Positions 8,562 through 17,675 of a stretch of DNA of 64,000 nucleotides are shown piece by piece; position 1 is the stretch's first letter, and every line of letters begins with the position of its first letter. Both the position numbers and the translations under genes were made by a program. A model generated the notes under the pieces. It saw only the letters and a list, made by a program, of their open reading frames with translations. It did not search any database and had not been told where the DNA came from. Source of the stretch: Candidatus Rokuibacteriota bacterium (GTDB taxonomy: Bacteria > Methylomirabilota > Methylomirabilia > Rokubacteriales > CSP1-6); contig JACPIQ010000116.1 in the NCBI GenBank assembly GCA_016188005.1, forward strand, positions 1 through 64,000, given 5' to 3'.

Positions 8562-9756
8562 AGGGGCGACGAGTCGGCGGTGGGTGGTCGTGCCGGTGCT
8601 GGCCGCGGCGGTGATGCTGACCGCCTCGGCGCCGGTCCATGCGCAGTTACAGACGCTCCCGCCGGTCAGGGTCGGAGTCATCCAGCCGCTGTCCGGTCCG
8701 GCCGCCACCTCCGGCACCTACGTCCGCATGGGCGCCGAGATCGCGCGCGACCGACTCAACGCCCGCGGCGGCGTGCTGGGCGGCCGCCGGCTCGAGCTGG
8801 TGATCGAGGACAACAAGTCCGACCCCGCGGAGACGGCGAGCGCGGCGGAGAGGCTCATCGTCCGCAGCAAGGTGCGCGTGATCATGGGCGCGGGTGATGA
8901 CGCGATGACGCTCGCGGCGATGCCGAAGATCGAGGAGCGCGGGGTCCCCATGGTCGTCGAGAGCGCCAGCGGCGCGCCGATCACCACCCGCGGGAACCCC
9001 TGGGTCTTCCGCCTCAGCCCACCCCCGGAGATGCAAGCCTTCGGGTTCGAGCCGCACGTGGGCAAGCTCGGCGTCAAGCGCGCCGATTTTCTCGTGGTCA
9101 ACAGCGACCGGGGGCGCAGCACGGCCACTGCGTTCGGCGACATGCTGAAGCAGAACGGGGCGGCGGTCGGTGTCACCGAGGTCATGGAGGCGTCCGCGAC
9201 CGACATGAGCGCCCAGCTCGCGAGGATCAAGGCCACGGGTTCCGACACCCTGTTCCTGGCGAGCGGCGTCGAGCAGATCGCGCTGGCGATGAAGCAGGCG
9301 CACGAGCAACGCCTCGCGCGGAGGATCGTCACCATCGGAGACGGCGCCTCCCCCTCCCAGATCGTCAAGCGGGTGGGCGCCGCGGCCGAGGGCACCTACC
9401 ACATCGTCTCCTCGATCCCCTGGTTCCCCGAGGCGTTGCCAAACCCAAGGATCGCGCGGGAGTTCGTCGACGAGTGGACCAAGCGCGGCCATCCCGGCGA
9501 GGGGCTCATGGAGGGGGGCCGGGGTCACGACGGGATCACCACGATCATCGCGGCGATCAAGCTCGCGGGCAAGGACGACGCCGGGATGATCCGCGACGCG
9601 CTGTGGCGCGTGTACTTCAGCGGCATCAGCGGTCCCATCAAGTTCGGGAAGGATGGACCGGCCGGGAAGGAGAGCGGTCAGCGCCAGCCCAGCATCTTCG
9701 TGGTTCAGATCAGGGACGCGAGGTTGGCGCTCCCGGACTTCGGCGCGAAGAGGTAG
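8548..9756 (+). CDS. ABC transporter substrate-binding protein, branched-chain amino acid type
   Basis: 402 aa with an N-terminal hydrophobic signal ending SAPVHAQ. The mature part opens with RVGVIQPLSGPAATSG and continues with GAEIARDRLNARGGVLGG and the pattern of the periplasmic binding protein type I fold (LivJ/Peripla_BP_6). Typical length for the family. The start overlaps the previous stop by 14 nt, but the gene may simply follow the cluster. No permease or ATPase genes lie nearby, so it is an orphan receptor here. Ligand unknown: in this family it may be amino acids, amides, aromatic acids or urea. Confidence 0.85.
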   Translation: MLVSEGATSRRWVVVPVLAAAVMLTASAPVHAQLQTLPPVRVGVIQPLSGPAATSGTYVRMGAEIARDRLNARGGVLGGRRLELVIEDNKSDPAETASAAERLIVRSKVRVIMGAGDDAMTLAAMPKIEERGVPMVVESASGAPITTRGNPWVFRLSPPPEMQAFGFEPHVGKLGVKRADFLVVNSDRGRSTATAFGDMLKQNGAAVGVTEVMEASATDMSAQLARIKATGSDTLFLASGVEQIALAMKQAHEQRLARRIVTIGDGASPSQIVKRVGAAAEGTYHIVSSIPWFPEALPNPRIAREFVDEWTKRGHPGEGLMEGGRGHDGITTIIAAIKLAGKDDAGMIRDALWRVYFSGISGPIKFGKDGPAGKESGQRQPSIFVVQIRDARLALPDFGAKR

Positions 9757-9783
9757 ACTCGCGCGGCACTCCTGCCCGCTGTC

Positions 9784-11331
9784 TCACCCCTGACGCCGGC
9801 TCGCGCGCCACTCCGCCAGCTCCCTGGCGACAACGGTGGCGCGGCAGTCGGGACAGACGCCGTGGCTGAAGGTGGCCTGCGAGCGCTCCCCGACGTAGGT
9901 CTCGATCTGCTCCCAGTAGTTCCGATCGTTGCGAACCTTCTTGCAGTACGCGCAGATCGGCAGCAGCCCGTGAAGCTGCTTGACCTGGCCCAGCGCCATC
10001 TCGGCCTCCCGCCGCGCCTGCACCGCCGCCTCGTACAGCCGCGCGTTCTCGATCGCGATCCCCGCCTGGTCGGCCAGCCCCTGCGCCACCGTGACCGCGT
10101 CGTCGTCGAACCGATGGCCGCGCGGGCCAAAGACGATGAGGGTGCCCAGCACCCGCGTCCCCATCCTCACCGGCACGCACATGAGGGCCCCGGTCCGGGC
10201 CGCCTGCGCCTGCGCCCGGTGCGCCGGCACCAGATAGGGATCCGCCGCCGTGTCCGCCGTCACGTACGGCCGGCCCGTCGCCGCCACCCTCCCGCTGATC
10301 GACTCCCCGATCCGGATCCGGTCCCTCGCCATCACCTCCAGCGCCCCCGCCGTCGCCCCCACCCGCCCCAGCCACTCCCCCTCCGCCAGCCGGAACCCCG
10401 CCTCCCCCTCGAAAATCTCCGCCGCCGCCTTCGCAATCGACCCCAGCAGCTCCGGCAGGTCCAGCTCCGCCGTCAGCCGACGCGACACCGCCACCAGCGT
10501 CCCCACCCGCTGCCGCCGCCCCTCGGACTCCTCCAGCAACCGCGACACCGACGCGTTCGAGGCCTCCAGCTCCCCCCTGGCCGCCTCCAGCGCTGCCGTC
10601 CGATCCACCACCCGCTGCTCCAGCCCCTGGTTCAGCCGGAGCAGCTCCCCCTCCGCCCTCTGCCGCCCCGCCTCCGCCCGGATCTGGATCCGGTGCGAGA
10701 TGCGGACCACCCAGAAGAGGGACAGGTACAGCAAGAGACCCCCCAGCACCGTCGTGGCCCAGATGGTGTTCCGGGACTTCCGGATGTCCTCGTAGAGCCG
10801 TTCCGGGACCTTGTAGACCTCCAGCACCCCGATCACGGAGCGGGGGTCCTCGGGGGCGAAGATCGGCACATACACTTCCGCCAGCGTGGAGAAGAACTCA
10901 CGCTCCTGCACGTTCTCGGGCTTCTGCAGGCTCTTGAGCTGAACCCTGACCTGCCCCCGCAGGGCAGCCACGAGATCGGAGTTGTCGGCAAACCTTCGGC
11001 CGATGAGACCCTCGTCTTCGGCCCAGATCACGACGGCGTCACGGTTCCACACCTTGACGCGAACGACCTCGGGAAGCTTGTAGAGCGGGCTCAGGGCCGA
11101 GCGGATCCGCGCCCGGTCCAGCCGAAGCGCGGGATCGATGAAGAGCTGCTCCATCCCGTGATCGCTGGCCTCGTAACGGACGAACTGGGCGGTGGTCTGC
11201 CACTCGCTGGCCCGCATGTGACGCGCGAGCACATCCGAGGTCACCCATCCGAGTGCACCCATCAAGGCCAGCACGCACCCCAGGCTCAGCACCGAGAAGC
11301 GAGTCAGGAGGCTCCAGGCGGGAAGGCGCAT
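9784..11331 (-). CDS. Membrane sensor with GAF domain and Cys-rich C-terminal tail, no kinase domain
   Basis: 515 aa. N-terminal TM helix, a periplasmic sensing segment (about residues 30-180), a second TM helix (LGGLLLYLSLFWVV), a coiled-coil stretch, then a cytoplasmic GAF domain (about 280-440). The tail contains ICAYCKKVRNDRNYWEQIE and HGVCPDC, a short Cys-pair/His module known at the end of many bacterial GAF/PAS proteins. No histidine kinase, GGDEF or phosphatase domain is present, so output is unclear. ATG 11331 is chosen because GGAG lies about 8 nt upstream; 11361 is the longer alternative. It is convergent with the binding protein at 8548-9756. A candidate sigma-70 promoter precedes it. 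Confidence 0.75.
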   Translation of the reverse strand: MRLPAWSLLTRFSVLSLGCVLALMGALGWVTSDVLARHMRASEWQTTAQFVRYEASDHGMEQLFIDPALRLDRARIRSALSPLYKLPEVVRVKVWNRDAVVIWAEDEGLIGRRFADNSDLVAALRGQVRVQLKSLQKPENVQEREFFSTLAEVYVPIFAPEDPRSVIGVLEVYKVPERLYEDIRKSRNTIWATTVLGGLLLYLSLFWVVRISHRIQIRAEAGRQRAEGELLRLNQGLEQRVVDRTAALEAARGELEASNASVSRLLEESEGRRQRVGTLVAVSRRLTAELDLPELLGSIAKAAAEIFEGEAGFRLAEGEWLGRVGATAGALEVMARDRIRIGESISGRVAATGRPYVTADTAADPYLVPAHRAQAQAARTGALMCVPVRMGTRVLGTLIVFGPRGHRFDDDAVTVAQGLADQAGIAIENARLYEAAVQARREAEMALGQVKQLHGLLPICAYCKKVRNDRNYWEQIETYVGERSQATFSHGVCPDCRATVVARELAEWRASRRQG

Positions 11332-11394
11332 CACAAGGTCTCCATGGTTCGGGCAGACCATCCACCTGGCGGCGGGCGGCCCCCTCAGTGTTCC

Positions 11395-11423
11395 AAGATA
11401 CTGTAAAGTTTATCCTCTCACAA
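11395..11423 (-). promoter_or_regulatory. Candidate sigma-70 promoter for the GAF sensor
   Basis: On the minus strand, TTGTGA (11423-11418) and TATCTT (11400-11395) are separated by 17 nt, four of six matches to each consensus hexamer. The start codon lies about 64 nt downstream of the -10. The remaining part of the 250-nt gap up to 11581 shows no gene. Confidence 0.35.
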
Positions 11424-11581
11424 TCGAGCCAAGGGGAGATGCGGATTCTTGGCCAAAGGAGGCTGCGGCCACTGAGGTCCAGCCGCCGGGCCCTGGCGGC
11501 AGCGCTCCCCCCCCTTGGAGTGGCGGGACCACTTGGCCGGGACCGGACCGAAGGAAGGCGCCGAGCGCGCGGGAAGGATGC

Positions 11582-13366
11582 TCAGCCGGCCTTGCCGGGT
11601 GCTGGCGAATCCCCTTCGCCGAACGAGCGCTCCAGGTCGACCATGGTCGTGCTCCCGATGTAAGGGCTCTCGGCAACCCGCCGCAGGTCGGGCAGGCGCC
11701 TGACCAGCGCCTCGATCTTCCTGATCTCCTCCTCGGCCGCGGCCACGGTCCGGGCCCGCTCCGGGAGTCCGAGGTCCTCCTGCTTCAGCACCTGGATGGC
11801 CCCAAGGATCCCGGTGAGCGGGTTGAGAATCGCGTGGTGGAGACCAACGACCACCTGGCCGATCGCCGCGAGGCGCTCCTTTTCCACCAGCTGCGCCTGG
11901 GCATCGAGGAGCGCCTGGTTCGAGTCCTTGAGACGCGCCTCCATCTCGACCATCTCCGTGATGTCCCGCGAGACCTCGAGGATCTGGTAGACCTGCCCCG
12001 ACGCGTCGCGCAGCGGCGCGGCGACGACATCCGCGTAGGTCGTCCGGCCACCCGGCCCGGGCTGGGCGAGCACGCCCCGCTCCACCTGCCCGGTGTAGAG
12101 CGTTCGCACGGCGGGGCAGCCGTCGCAGGCCTCGCGCGGCGAGCCCGTCAGCTCGAAGCAGGTCCTGCCGACAGCCCCAGCACCCGCGTGAGCCGTCGCC
12201 GCAGCGTTCATCCACACCACGTGCAGCTCGCGGTCGACGATCACCAGCCGATCGGCGATCCCGGCCAGGATGGCTGCCAGCCGCTCATGCGCCTCGCGGA
12301 TGTCGCGGAACAGCTCCACGTTGGCAAGGGCTATGGCCGCCTCGTGGAGCATGATCTCCAGCGTCTGGAGCGCCGCCGGCGCCGGCGCGACACTGCCAGG
12401 CAGGAGGTGGCCCGCGAACAGGTGCGCCGGGCCGCGCTGGGGGAAGACCGGGATGACCACCAGACCCTCCTCAGCCTGGTGGGCCCGCCCGGCGAGGGCC
12501 TCGGCGACCAGCGCTCCCGGAGGGGGGAGCACCTCGGCGCCCGGCGGCCAGGACGCGAGCCGCGTGAGCCCGCCACCGGCCTCGGCCCTGTAAAGCGAGG
12601 CGTCGGCGAGACGCAGTCCGCTGGCGGCACTCTCGACCACGTGGGCCGCCACCTGGGCGAGATCCAGCGGGCGGAGCACCGACTCGGTGAACTGCTGCAG
12701 CAGCGTCAGCTCCTCGTTCTGCCGCTCGAGCCGCTGGATGGCCCGCTCCTCGCTGGCCGAGGCCCGCCATACCACGAGGCCCAGGGCGCCGTAGAGGAAC
12801 AGCCCCATGGCCCCCGCGACGCCCCAGATCAGCCGCGAGGTGCGCTGCAGGTCCAGCATGACCGCCGTCATGTCCTTGTACGTCTCGATCACGCCGGCCG
12901 CCTGGGAAGTGCCCGGGAAGGTGATCGGAACATACGCCTCCGCCACGTACCGCGGGTTCTTCTCGAAGACGTGCTCCGAACGCTTCGGCTCCTCCAGGAC
13001 CGTCGTCACCCGGCCCCGGAGAGCTGCGAGCAGGTAGGCATTGTCGGGAAAGGCCAGGCCGATGAGCCGGGGCTCGTTCGACCAGATGATGCGTCCTGTC
13101 CGGTCATATGCCTTGATCCTGAACACGCCGGGAAGCCCCTCGAGGAAGGTCGCGAAGCCCTCGTGCGCTGAGGGATCGGAGGCGTTCTCGAAGTTCAGCG
13201 CGGTGAGGTGCTGGTGCGCCTGGCTCTGCACGATCTCGGCTGTTTGCGCTTCCTCCTGGGAGAGGACGTAGCGCTCGAAGAAGGCGCCGACGAGCAACCC
13301 GGCGGCGACGACGACCACCACCACCAGCCCCGCGCTGACGATCAGGTAACCCTTGAAGCGGCTCAT
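11582..13366 (-). CDS. Membrane sensor, histidine-kinase-like but lacking the ATPase domain
   Basis: 594 aa. TM helix (LIVSAGLVVVVVVAAGLLVG), a periplasmic domain similar in pattern to that of the neighbouring GAF sensor (VFRIKAYDRTGRIIWSNEP, GVIETYKD), a second TM, a GAF-like region and a PAS domain with CFELTGSPREACDGCPAV. The end has a dimerisation/phosphoacceptor-like segment (KERLAAIGQVVVGLHHAILN, PLTGI) with a candidate phospho-His, but the protein stops about 75 residues later with no N, G1 or G2 ATP-binding boxes. It may be an adaptor, a phosphoacceptor for another kinase, or a truncated kinase. ATG 13366 is chosen because upstream sequence in frame overlaps the cytochrome gene. Confidence 0.75.
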   Translation of the reverse strand: MSRFKGYLIVSAGLVVVVVVAAGLLVGAFFERYVLSQEEAQTAEIVQSQAHQHLTALNFENASDPSAHEGFATFLEGLPGVFRIKAYDRTGRIIWSNEPRLIGLAFPDNAYLLAALRGRVTTVLEEPKRSEHVFEKNPRYVAEAYVPITFPGTSQAAGVIETYKDMTAVMLDLQRTSRLIWGVAGAMGLFLYGALGLVVWRASASEERAIQRLERQNEELTLLQQFTESVLRPLDLAQVAAHVVESAASGLRLADASLYRAEAGGGLTRLASWPPGAEVLPPPGALVAEALAGRAHQAEEGLVVIPVFPQRGPAHLFAGHLLPGSVAPAPAALQTLEIMLHEAAIALANVELFRDIREAHERLAAILAGIADRLVIVDRELHVVWMNAAATAHAGAGAVGRTCFELTGSPREACDGCPAVRTLYTGQVERGVLAQPGPGGRTTYADVVAAPLRDASGQVYQILEVSRDITEMVEMEARLKDSNQALLDAQAQLVEKERLAAIGQVVVGLHHAILNPLTGILGAIQVLKQEDLGLPERARTVAAAEEEIRKIEALVRRLPDLRRVAESPYIGSTTMVDLERSFGEGDSPAPGKAG

Positions 13367-13430
13367 TCGCCTTTCCCGCATCCCTGATGATGCTCCAGCC
13401 TGCGTCCTGGCACAACGCCAGCGGCGCCCT

Positions 13431-14438
13431 CTACATTCCCACCTTGTCCCGGTGGCAGTTTCGACAGAGGCCGAGCCAACTGACGGCGCCGAAGTTCCAC
13501 AGCTTCGGCGCCGGCGCGGCATGGGGGTTGTGACAGCTGGCGCAGGACAGCTCCCGCTTCGGCCGGTTTGGATCGGGCCGGCCGCGGGTGGGATGCCCCT
13601 GGCCACTTGGCCCCCAGTTGATCACGTGGCGCCCGTCCGCCTTCTCGAAGTGACAGGTCGTGCAGAGGTTCCAGGCAGCCTTCTTGAGAAAGAACTGGTT
13701 GTCCGTGCCGTGCGGGTTGTGGCAGATCGTGCACCGGCCGGTGGAGGTGGGCCCGTGCTGGTAGCGGCTGCCGTAGAAGCGCTCCTTCTGCTCGTCGTGG
13801 CAGGAGAAGCAGAGCGGCATGACGGGGTCCGGGGTCGCGTACCGCTGAGGCGACGCAGTCGGGTCATGGCATTTCGTGCAGGCCCACAGCGCCGCCGGGC
13901 CGTGCACTTCCTTGGCCTTCGTCAAGCGGGCGTGGCACGAGTAACAGGTGGACTGGTCGGGGCTGGCGGGCCCGGTGTCACCGGGCACCGCCTGGGTGCG
14001 GTGACACTCGTGGCACATCGCCTCGTTCCGCGCCTGGTGAAACGGCACGCGCCTGAAGCCCTTCGGCGGCTCCGAGGCCGAGAGGATCGCGGCAGAGTAA
14101 TAGACTGCGCGAGCCTCGCGCACGGCCGGCTTGCCTGGAGGGCTGGATTCCACCTCGACCACGTTCTGGCCGGCAGCGAGCTGGGCGCTCCAGTGCAGGA
14201 CACCGCCCCCGGCCGGGCGCGGCTGGTGGGCCGCGGGGCCGAGGTCGGTCCCGTTGAGCCGCGCCCGTACGGCGGAAGGCGCCACTCCCCCGTCGATCCC
14301 CACGATCACGTGGATGTTCCCACCCCCCGACACGACCGAGTCCGCCGCCGGGGCGTGCACGCGGACCCCCTGGCCGGCGGCGGCCGGAGCCCAGGCCACG
14401 CTGAGCACGATCACGAGCCCGGGAATCGAGCGCCTCAT
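13431..14438 (-). CDS. Exported octahaem cytochrome c (doubled CxxCH type)
   Basis: 335 aa with a signal peptide (LVIVLSVAWAPAAAGQG). The first ~110 residues form a beta-rich, Ig-like segment (VRVHAPAADSVVSGGGNIHV). Eight CxxCH motifs follow: CHECH, CYSCH, CTKCH, CFSCH, CTICH, CTTCH, CASCH and CRNCH, with frequent CHDP/CHNPH context typical of the doubled CxxCH family. Expected in the periplasm or outer surface as part of an electron chain. The start overlaps the preceding thioredoxin-fold gene (ATGA, 14435-14438), so it is part of the long minus-strand operon. Confidence 0.9.
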   Translation of the reverse strand: MRRSIPGLVIVLSVAWAPAAAGQGVRVHAPAADSVVSGGGNIHVIVGIDGGVAPSAVRARLNGTDLGPAAHQPRPAGGGVLHWSAQLAAGQNVVEVESSPPGKPAVREARAVYYSAAILSASEPPKGFRRVPFHQARNEAMCHECHRTQAVPGDTGPASPDQSTCYSCHARLTKAKEVHGPAALWACTKCHDPTASPQRYATPDPVMPLCFSCHDEQKERFYGSRYQHGPTSTGRCTICHNPHGTDNQFFLKKAAWNLCTTCHFEKADGRHVINWGPSGQGHPTRGRPDPNRPKRELSCASCHNPHAAPAPKLWNFGAVSWLGLCRNCHRDKVGM

Positions 14439-15406
14439 TTCCTTCCTTGGAGCAGTTTCAAGAACGCCCACCGATACCGGGAGACGGCGCGGGCGGCATC
14501 GCCGCGCGCCTCGTACGCGCGTCCGAGCTCGTAGTAGCCACGGACAGGCTCCGGGTTGAGCATCACCGCCTCTTCGAGCAGGCGGATGCCCTCGTCGACC
14601 TGGCCGAGCCGGATACGCGCGATGCCGACGCCGACGCGCGCGCCCGGCGAGGTCGGGTTCTTCGCGAGCACGAACTCGAACTCCCGCAGCGCCTGAGCCG
14701 CTTCGTTCGTGTCGAGGCGGGCGTAGCCGAGCCCGAGGTGGGCCTGGGTGAGGTCTGGCTGGAGCGCCAGGGCCCTCGCCAGCTCGCGCGCCGCTTCCTC
14801 GTACCGCCGCTCCGACGCGAGCGCCGTGCCTTGCCTGTACGCGGCCTGCGCCGCCTCGGCGTCTCGCCCGTGCACCTCGCCGACGCTGACCAGGCGTGCC
14901 GTCACGTCTGCATCGGAGATCTCGCCCAGCGCCCGAAGGGTGTAGGCCTCGACGAGCCGGCGGTAGTTGCTGTTGCGGCTCGGCACATACGCCTTCAGAA
15001 CTCCTCGAGCGTCGACCACCGCAGTGCTGGGAAACACGATCACCCCGAACGCGTCAGACGCCTGCCGGTTCCTGTCCGTCGCCGCATCGAGGGGCGGTCG
15101 CGGCACGCGCCCGGCGCCGGATCCGGCCTCCGCGAGGGCGACGACCGCCACCCCCTTCGCGGAGAGCGCCGCCGCGAGCGCTTCGAGATCGGCCAGCGCT
15201 TCCTCCGAGAACACCTGCCCGGGCCGCCAGAACAGAAGGACCATCGGGCGCCCTGGCGCTGGCACCGCGACGCCCCGGCCGCCGGCGCCGTCGAGCGCGA
15301 GCGCGGGGACAGGGCTGTCCACGGGGACGTTCCGGAAGCCGAGCGCCGGACCCGCCAGGCCCAGCGTGGCCAGCACCGCGATCAGGAACGCGCGCAGGTG
15401 TCTCAT
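14435..15406 (-). CDS. Exported thioredoxin-fold (TlpA/AhpC-like) protein with TPR tail, no CxxC
   Basis: 323 aa. Signal peptide (LRAFLIAVLATLGLAGPALG), then an AhpC/TlpA-like fold: VPVDSPVPALALDGAGG, PMVLLFWRPGQVFSEEALAD and VFPSTAVVDARG. The position of the redox CxxC holds RPGQVFS, so no thiol-disulphide activity is expected. Residues from about 185 onwards are TPR repeats (ALALQPDLTQAHLGLGYARL, AVMLNPEPVRGYYELGRAYE). It may be a scaffold or assembly factor for the multihaem proteins encoded on either side. A second protein of the same design lies two genes upstream. Confidence 0.75.
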   Translation of the reverse strand: MRHLRAFLIAVLATLGLAGPALGFRNVPVDSPVPALALDGAGGRGVAVPAPGRPMVLLFWRPGQVFSEEALADLEALAAALSAKGVAVVALAEAGSGAGRVPRPPLDAATDRNRQASDAFGVIVFPSTAVVDARGVLKAYVPSRNSNYRRLVEAYTLRALGEISDADVTARLVSVGEVHGRDAEAAQAAYRQGTALASERRYEEAARELARALALQPDLTQAHLGLGYARLDTNEAAQALREFEFVLAKNPTSPGARVGVGIARIRLGQVDEGIRLLEEAVMLNPEPVRGYYELGRAYEARGDAARAVSRYRWAFLKLLQGRK

Positions 15407-15418
15407 CCGCCAGCCCTC

Positions 15419-16468
15419 CTAGTAGATGATGACGAGCTTGACGAGCCGGTCACGCGCCGCGACGTCGGCAGAATCGTAGACGACGAGGATCCCCAGCTCG
15501 GAGAACGATTCGGCCATGAGGTCGACCGGCAGATAGTGGAGCTTGCCGTCGGCCTTCGTTCCCGCCCCGGCCGCCGCGCGACCCGTCATGCGCAGGAACT
15601 CTCCGTACGTGAGCAGCCGCCCGGAGCCGAACACCGCGCGAACATCGCGGTCGAGCGTCCCCCACACCGGAAAGACGAAGATGGACTCGATGGGGCCGTC
15701 CGGCGAGGCGTTGACCGCGATGGACTCTGTCCGCAGCGGTGACGGCACGGCGTCGCCACGGAAGAGGAATGCGTCCGCAGTCCGCTGCAGGGCAGTGCCG
15801 AGGCGCTCGGTGGCGTCGACGAGGGTGCTCTGGCCCACCTTGAGCCCGAGCCACTCGTGAGCCTTGACCGGCTTCGCCTGGGCCCCGGCGCTCGCCACGG
15901 CCGTCGCGTCCGGCCGCCGGCCCGCGCCGTCGCGGACTCTGGCGAACTCCCGCTTCACGGTGGCCAGATGGTCGTCTGGGCTCTCGCGCAACACCTCCGC
16001 GACCCGGGGCAGCACTGCCGTGCCACCCTGCTGCAAGAGCGCCAGCGCCGCGAGACGCCGGACGAAGGGATCGGGGTCGGCGAGCATGGAGCTCAGCGCC
16101 TCCATCGCCTCGCTGCCCCCGATCTCGCCGAGCGCATCGGCGACAAGCCGCTTGCCCCACCGGTACGCCTCCTTTCGTCGCAGGTACTGCACCAGCGGCG
16201 GCACCGCCCGGCGGTCTCTCAGCTCGCCGAGCGCCTCGATGGCGACCCATCGAACATCACGCTTCTCGTCGCGGAGGGCGCCGAGAAGCGCCTCGAGGAC
16301 CTTCGGGTCCCGCGAGTGCCCCAGCTCGGCCACCGCCGCCATGCGCGTCGCCGTGTCGCGCGTGGTGCCGAGCGTCCGCAGCGCGGCGGCCACGTCGACC
16401 GCTGGTGCCTGCGCCAGGGCCGGGCCGGCAAGGAGCCACAGGAACCCCGCCAGGAGAGCGCGTCTCAT
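15419..16468 (-). CDS. Exported HEAT-repeat protein
   Basis: 349 aa with a signal peptide ending GPALAQA. Residues about 30-170 contain HEAT/PBS-lyase-type helical repeats (AALRTLGTTRDTATRMAAVA, ALRDEKRDVRWVAIEALGEL, LADPDPFVRRLAALALLQQG). The C-terminal part has no recognisable domain but includes a segment starting HEWLGLKVGQSTLVDATERL, reminiscent of small lipoprotein folds. Probably a periplasmic protein-protein interaction scaffold. It sits between the two thioredoxin-fold/TPR genes in the operon (gap 4 nt upstream, 12 nt downstream). Confidence 0.7.
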   Translation of the reverse strand: MRRALLAGFLWLLAGPALAQAPAVDVAAALRTLGTTRDTATRMAAVAELGHSRDPKVLEALLGALRDEKRDVRWVAIEALGELRDRRAVPPLVQYLRRKEAYRWGKRLVADALGEIGGSEAMEALSSMLADPDPFVRRLAALALLQQGGTAVLPRVAEVLRESPDDHLATVKREFARVRDGAGRRPDATAVASAGAQAKPVKAHEWLGLKVGQSTLVDATERLGTALQRTADAFLFRGDAVPSPLRTESIAVNASPDGPIESIFVFPVWGTLDRDVRAVFGSGRLLTYGEFLRMTGRAAAGAGTKADGKLHYLPVDLMAESFSELGILVVYDSADVAARDRLVKLVIIY

Positions 16469-16472
16469 CCGC

Positions 16473-17666
16473 TCACCTCCCGTAGGAGAGCGGGAACAGC
16501 TCCCGCCGCGTCTGCCACAGGAGCTCGACGCCCTTTCGGTAATGGGCCATCGCTTCCGGCTTCATCCCCCGCTCGTCATACGCCTGTCCCGCCGTCAGGT
16601 AGAGGCGCCACTCGAGGGGATTGAGCTTGATGGCGGCGTCCAGCTCCTGCCGGCCCCGCGCGACGTCGCCGCTCCTCAGCAGGAGCACCCCGAGCTGGGC
16701 CCGCGCCGGCGCGTACGCGGGGCTGGCCGCCACGGCTTTCTGGAGGAGCTGCCGCGCCGCGTCGGTCTCCTTCCGCGCCGCGCGGAGCGCGGCCAGCTCC
16801 GTCAGCGCCGCCGGGCTCGCCGGATCGATCTTGAGCGCCTCGCCGAGCGTCCCCTCGGCCTCGCGCAGGAACCCCTCGCGCTCCTCCGGCGTCAGCCGCA
16901 GCGTCACGACGGACTCCCCGTTGAACTGGATCGCCTCGAAGGCGACGGCGCGCTCGCGATAGGTTTGTCCGAGGAGGACGCGCGGCAGCGCAAAACCGGG
17001 GTCCAGCTCGATCGCCTTCTTCAAGTTGCCGTCCACCTGATCGACCAGCCCGCGGGCGAGCATCGCCCGCGCCAGATTGAAGTACCGCACGGCCCGGGGA
17101 TTGGGCTGCTTCCCCTCCGCGACCGCCCGCTTGGCCACCGCCCGTCCCGCCACGGTCGCCTCCACCAGCTCGAAGAACTCCTCCCGCCCGGCGATCGGAT
17201 ACGCCGCGAGATCGGCGAGGATCGTTCCGTCACCACGCATCAGCACGGTCGACGGCACCGCGACGACGCCGTAGCTGTGGAACACCGTGAGGCCGCGGTC
17301 GAGGAGCAGGGGAAACGTCACCCCGATCTTCTGGGCGAGGGCGCGGGCCTTCGCCAGCTCCTCGGGCGTGCTGGCCGGGCTCTCGACGTTGACGCCGAGG
17401 ATCACGAGGGCCGGCTCCGGCGACCGCGCGTGGAGCTTCTGCAGGCGAGCGAGGACCTCCGGCGACTTGTCGCTCCAGCTCGACCAGAAGACGAGGACGA
17501 TGGCACGAGCGCTGGCGAAATCGTGAAGGGCGACGGCCTTGCCCTCGAAGCTTTCCAGCGAGAAGTCCGGCGCCTTCATGCCGGGCTGGAGCGCCTCCAG
17601 GGCAGCCGCCGGCGCCGCCGCGGCCAGAGTCAGCACGACGAGTATGCCGAGTGCGCGTCTCAACAT
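16473..17666 (-). CDS. Exported thioredoxin-fold protein with TPR repeats, no CxxC
   Basis: 397 aa. Signal peptide (LGILVVLTLAAAAPAAALE), then an AhpC/TlpA-like domain: GMKAPDFSLESFEGKAVALH, IVLVFWSSWSDKSPEVLARL and VPSTVLMRGDG. The active-site CxxC is replaced by SSWSDKS, so it cannot act as an ordinary thiol reductase. TPR repeats fill the C-terminal half. Start ATG 17666 has AGAGGA 5 nt upstream; ATG 17672 is the alternative. It is the paralogue of the protein at 14435-15406. A chaperone-like or structural role in multihaem cytochrome biogenesis is an inference. Confidence 0.75.
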   Translation of the reverse strand: MLRRALGILVVLTLAAAAPAAALEALQPGMKAPDFSLESFEGKAVALHDFASARAIVLVFWSSWSDKSPEVLARLQKLHARSPEPALVILGVNVESPASTPEELAKARALAQKIGVTFPLLLDRGLTVFHSYGVVAVPSTVLMRGDGTILADLAAYPIAGREEFFELVEATVAGRAVAKRAVAEGKQPNPRAVRYFNLARAMLARGLVDQVDGNLKKAIELDPGFALPRVLLGQTYRERAVAFEAIQFNGESVVTLRLTPEEREGFLREAEGTLGEALKIDPASPAALTELAALRAARKETDAARQLLQKAVAASPAYAPARAQLGVLLLRSGDVARGRQELDAAIKLNPLEWRLYLTAGQAYDERGMKPEAMAHYRKGVELLWQTRRELFPLSYGR

Positions 17667-17675
17667 GGTCATCCT

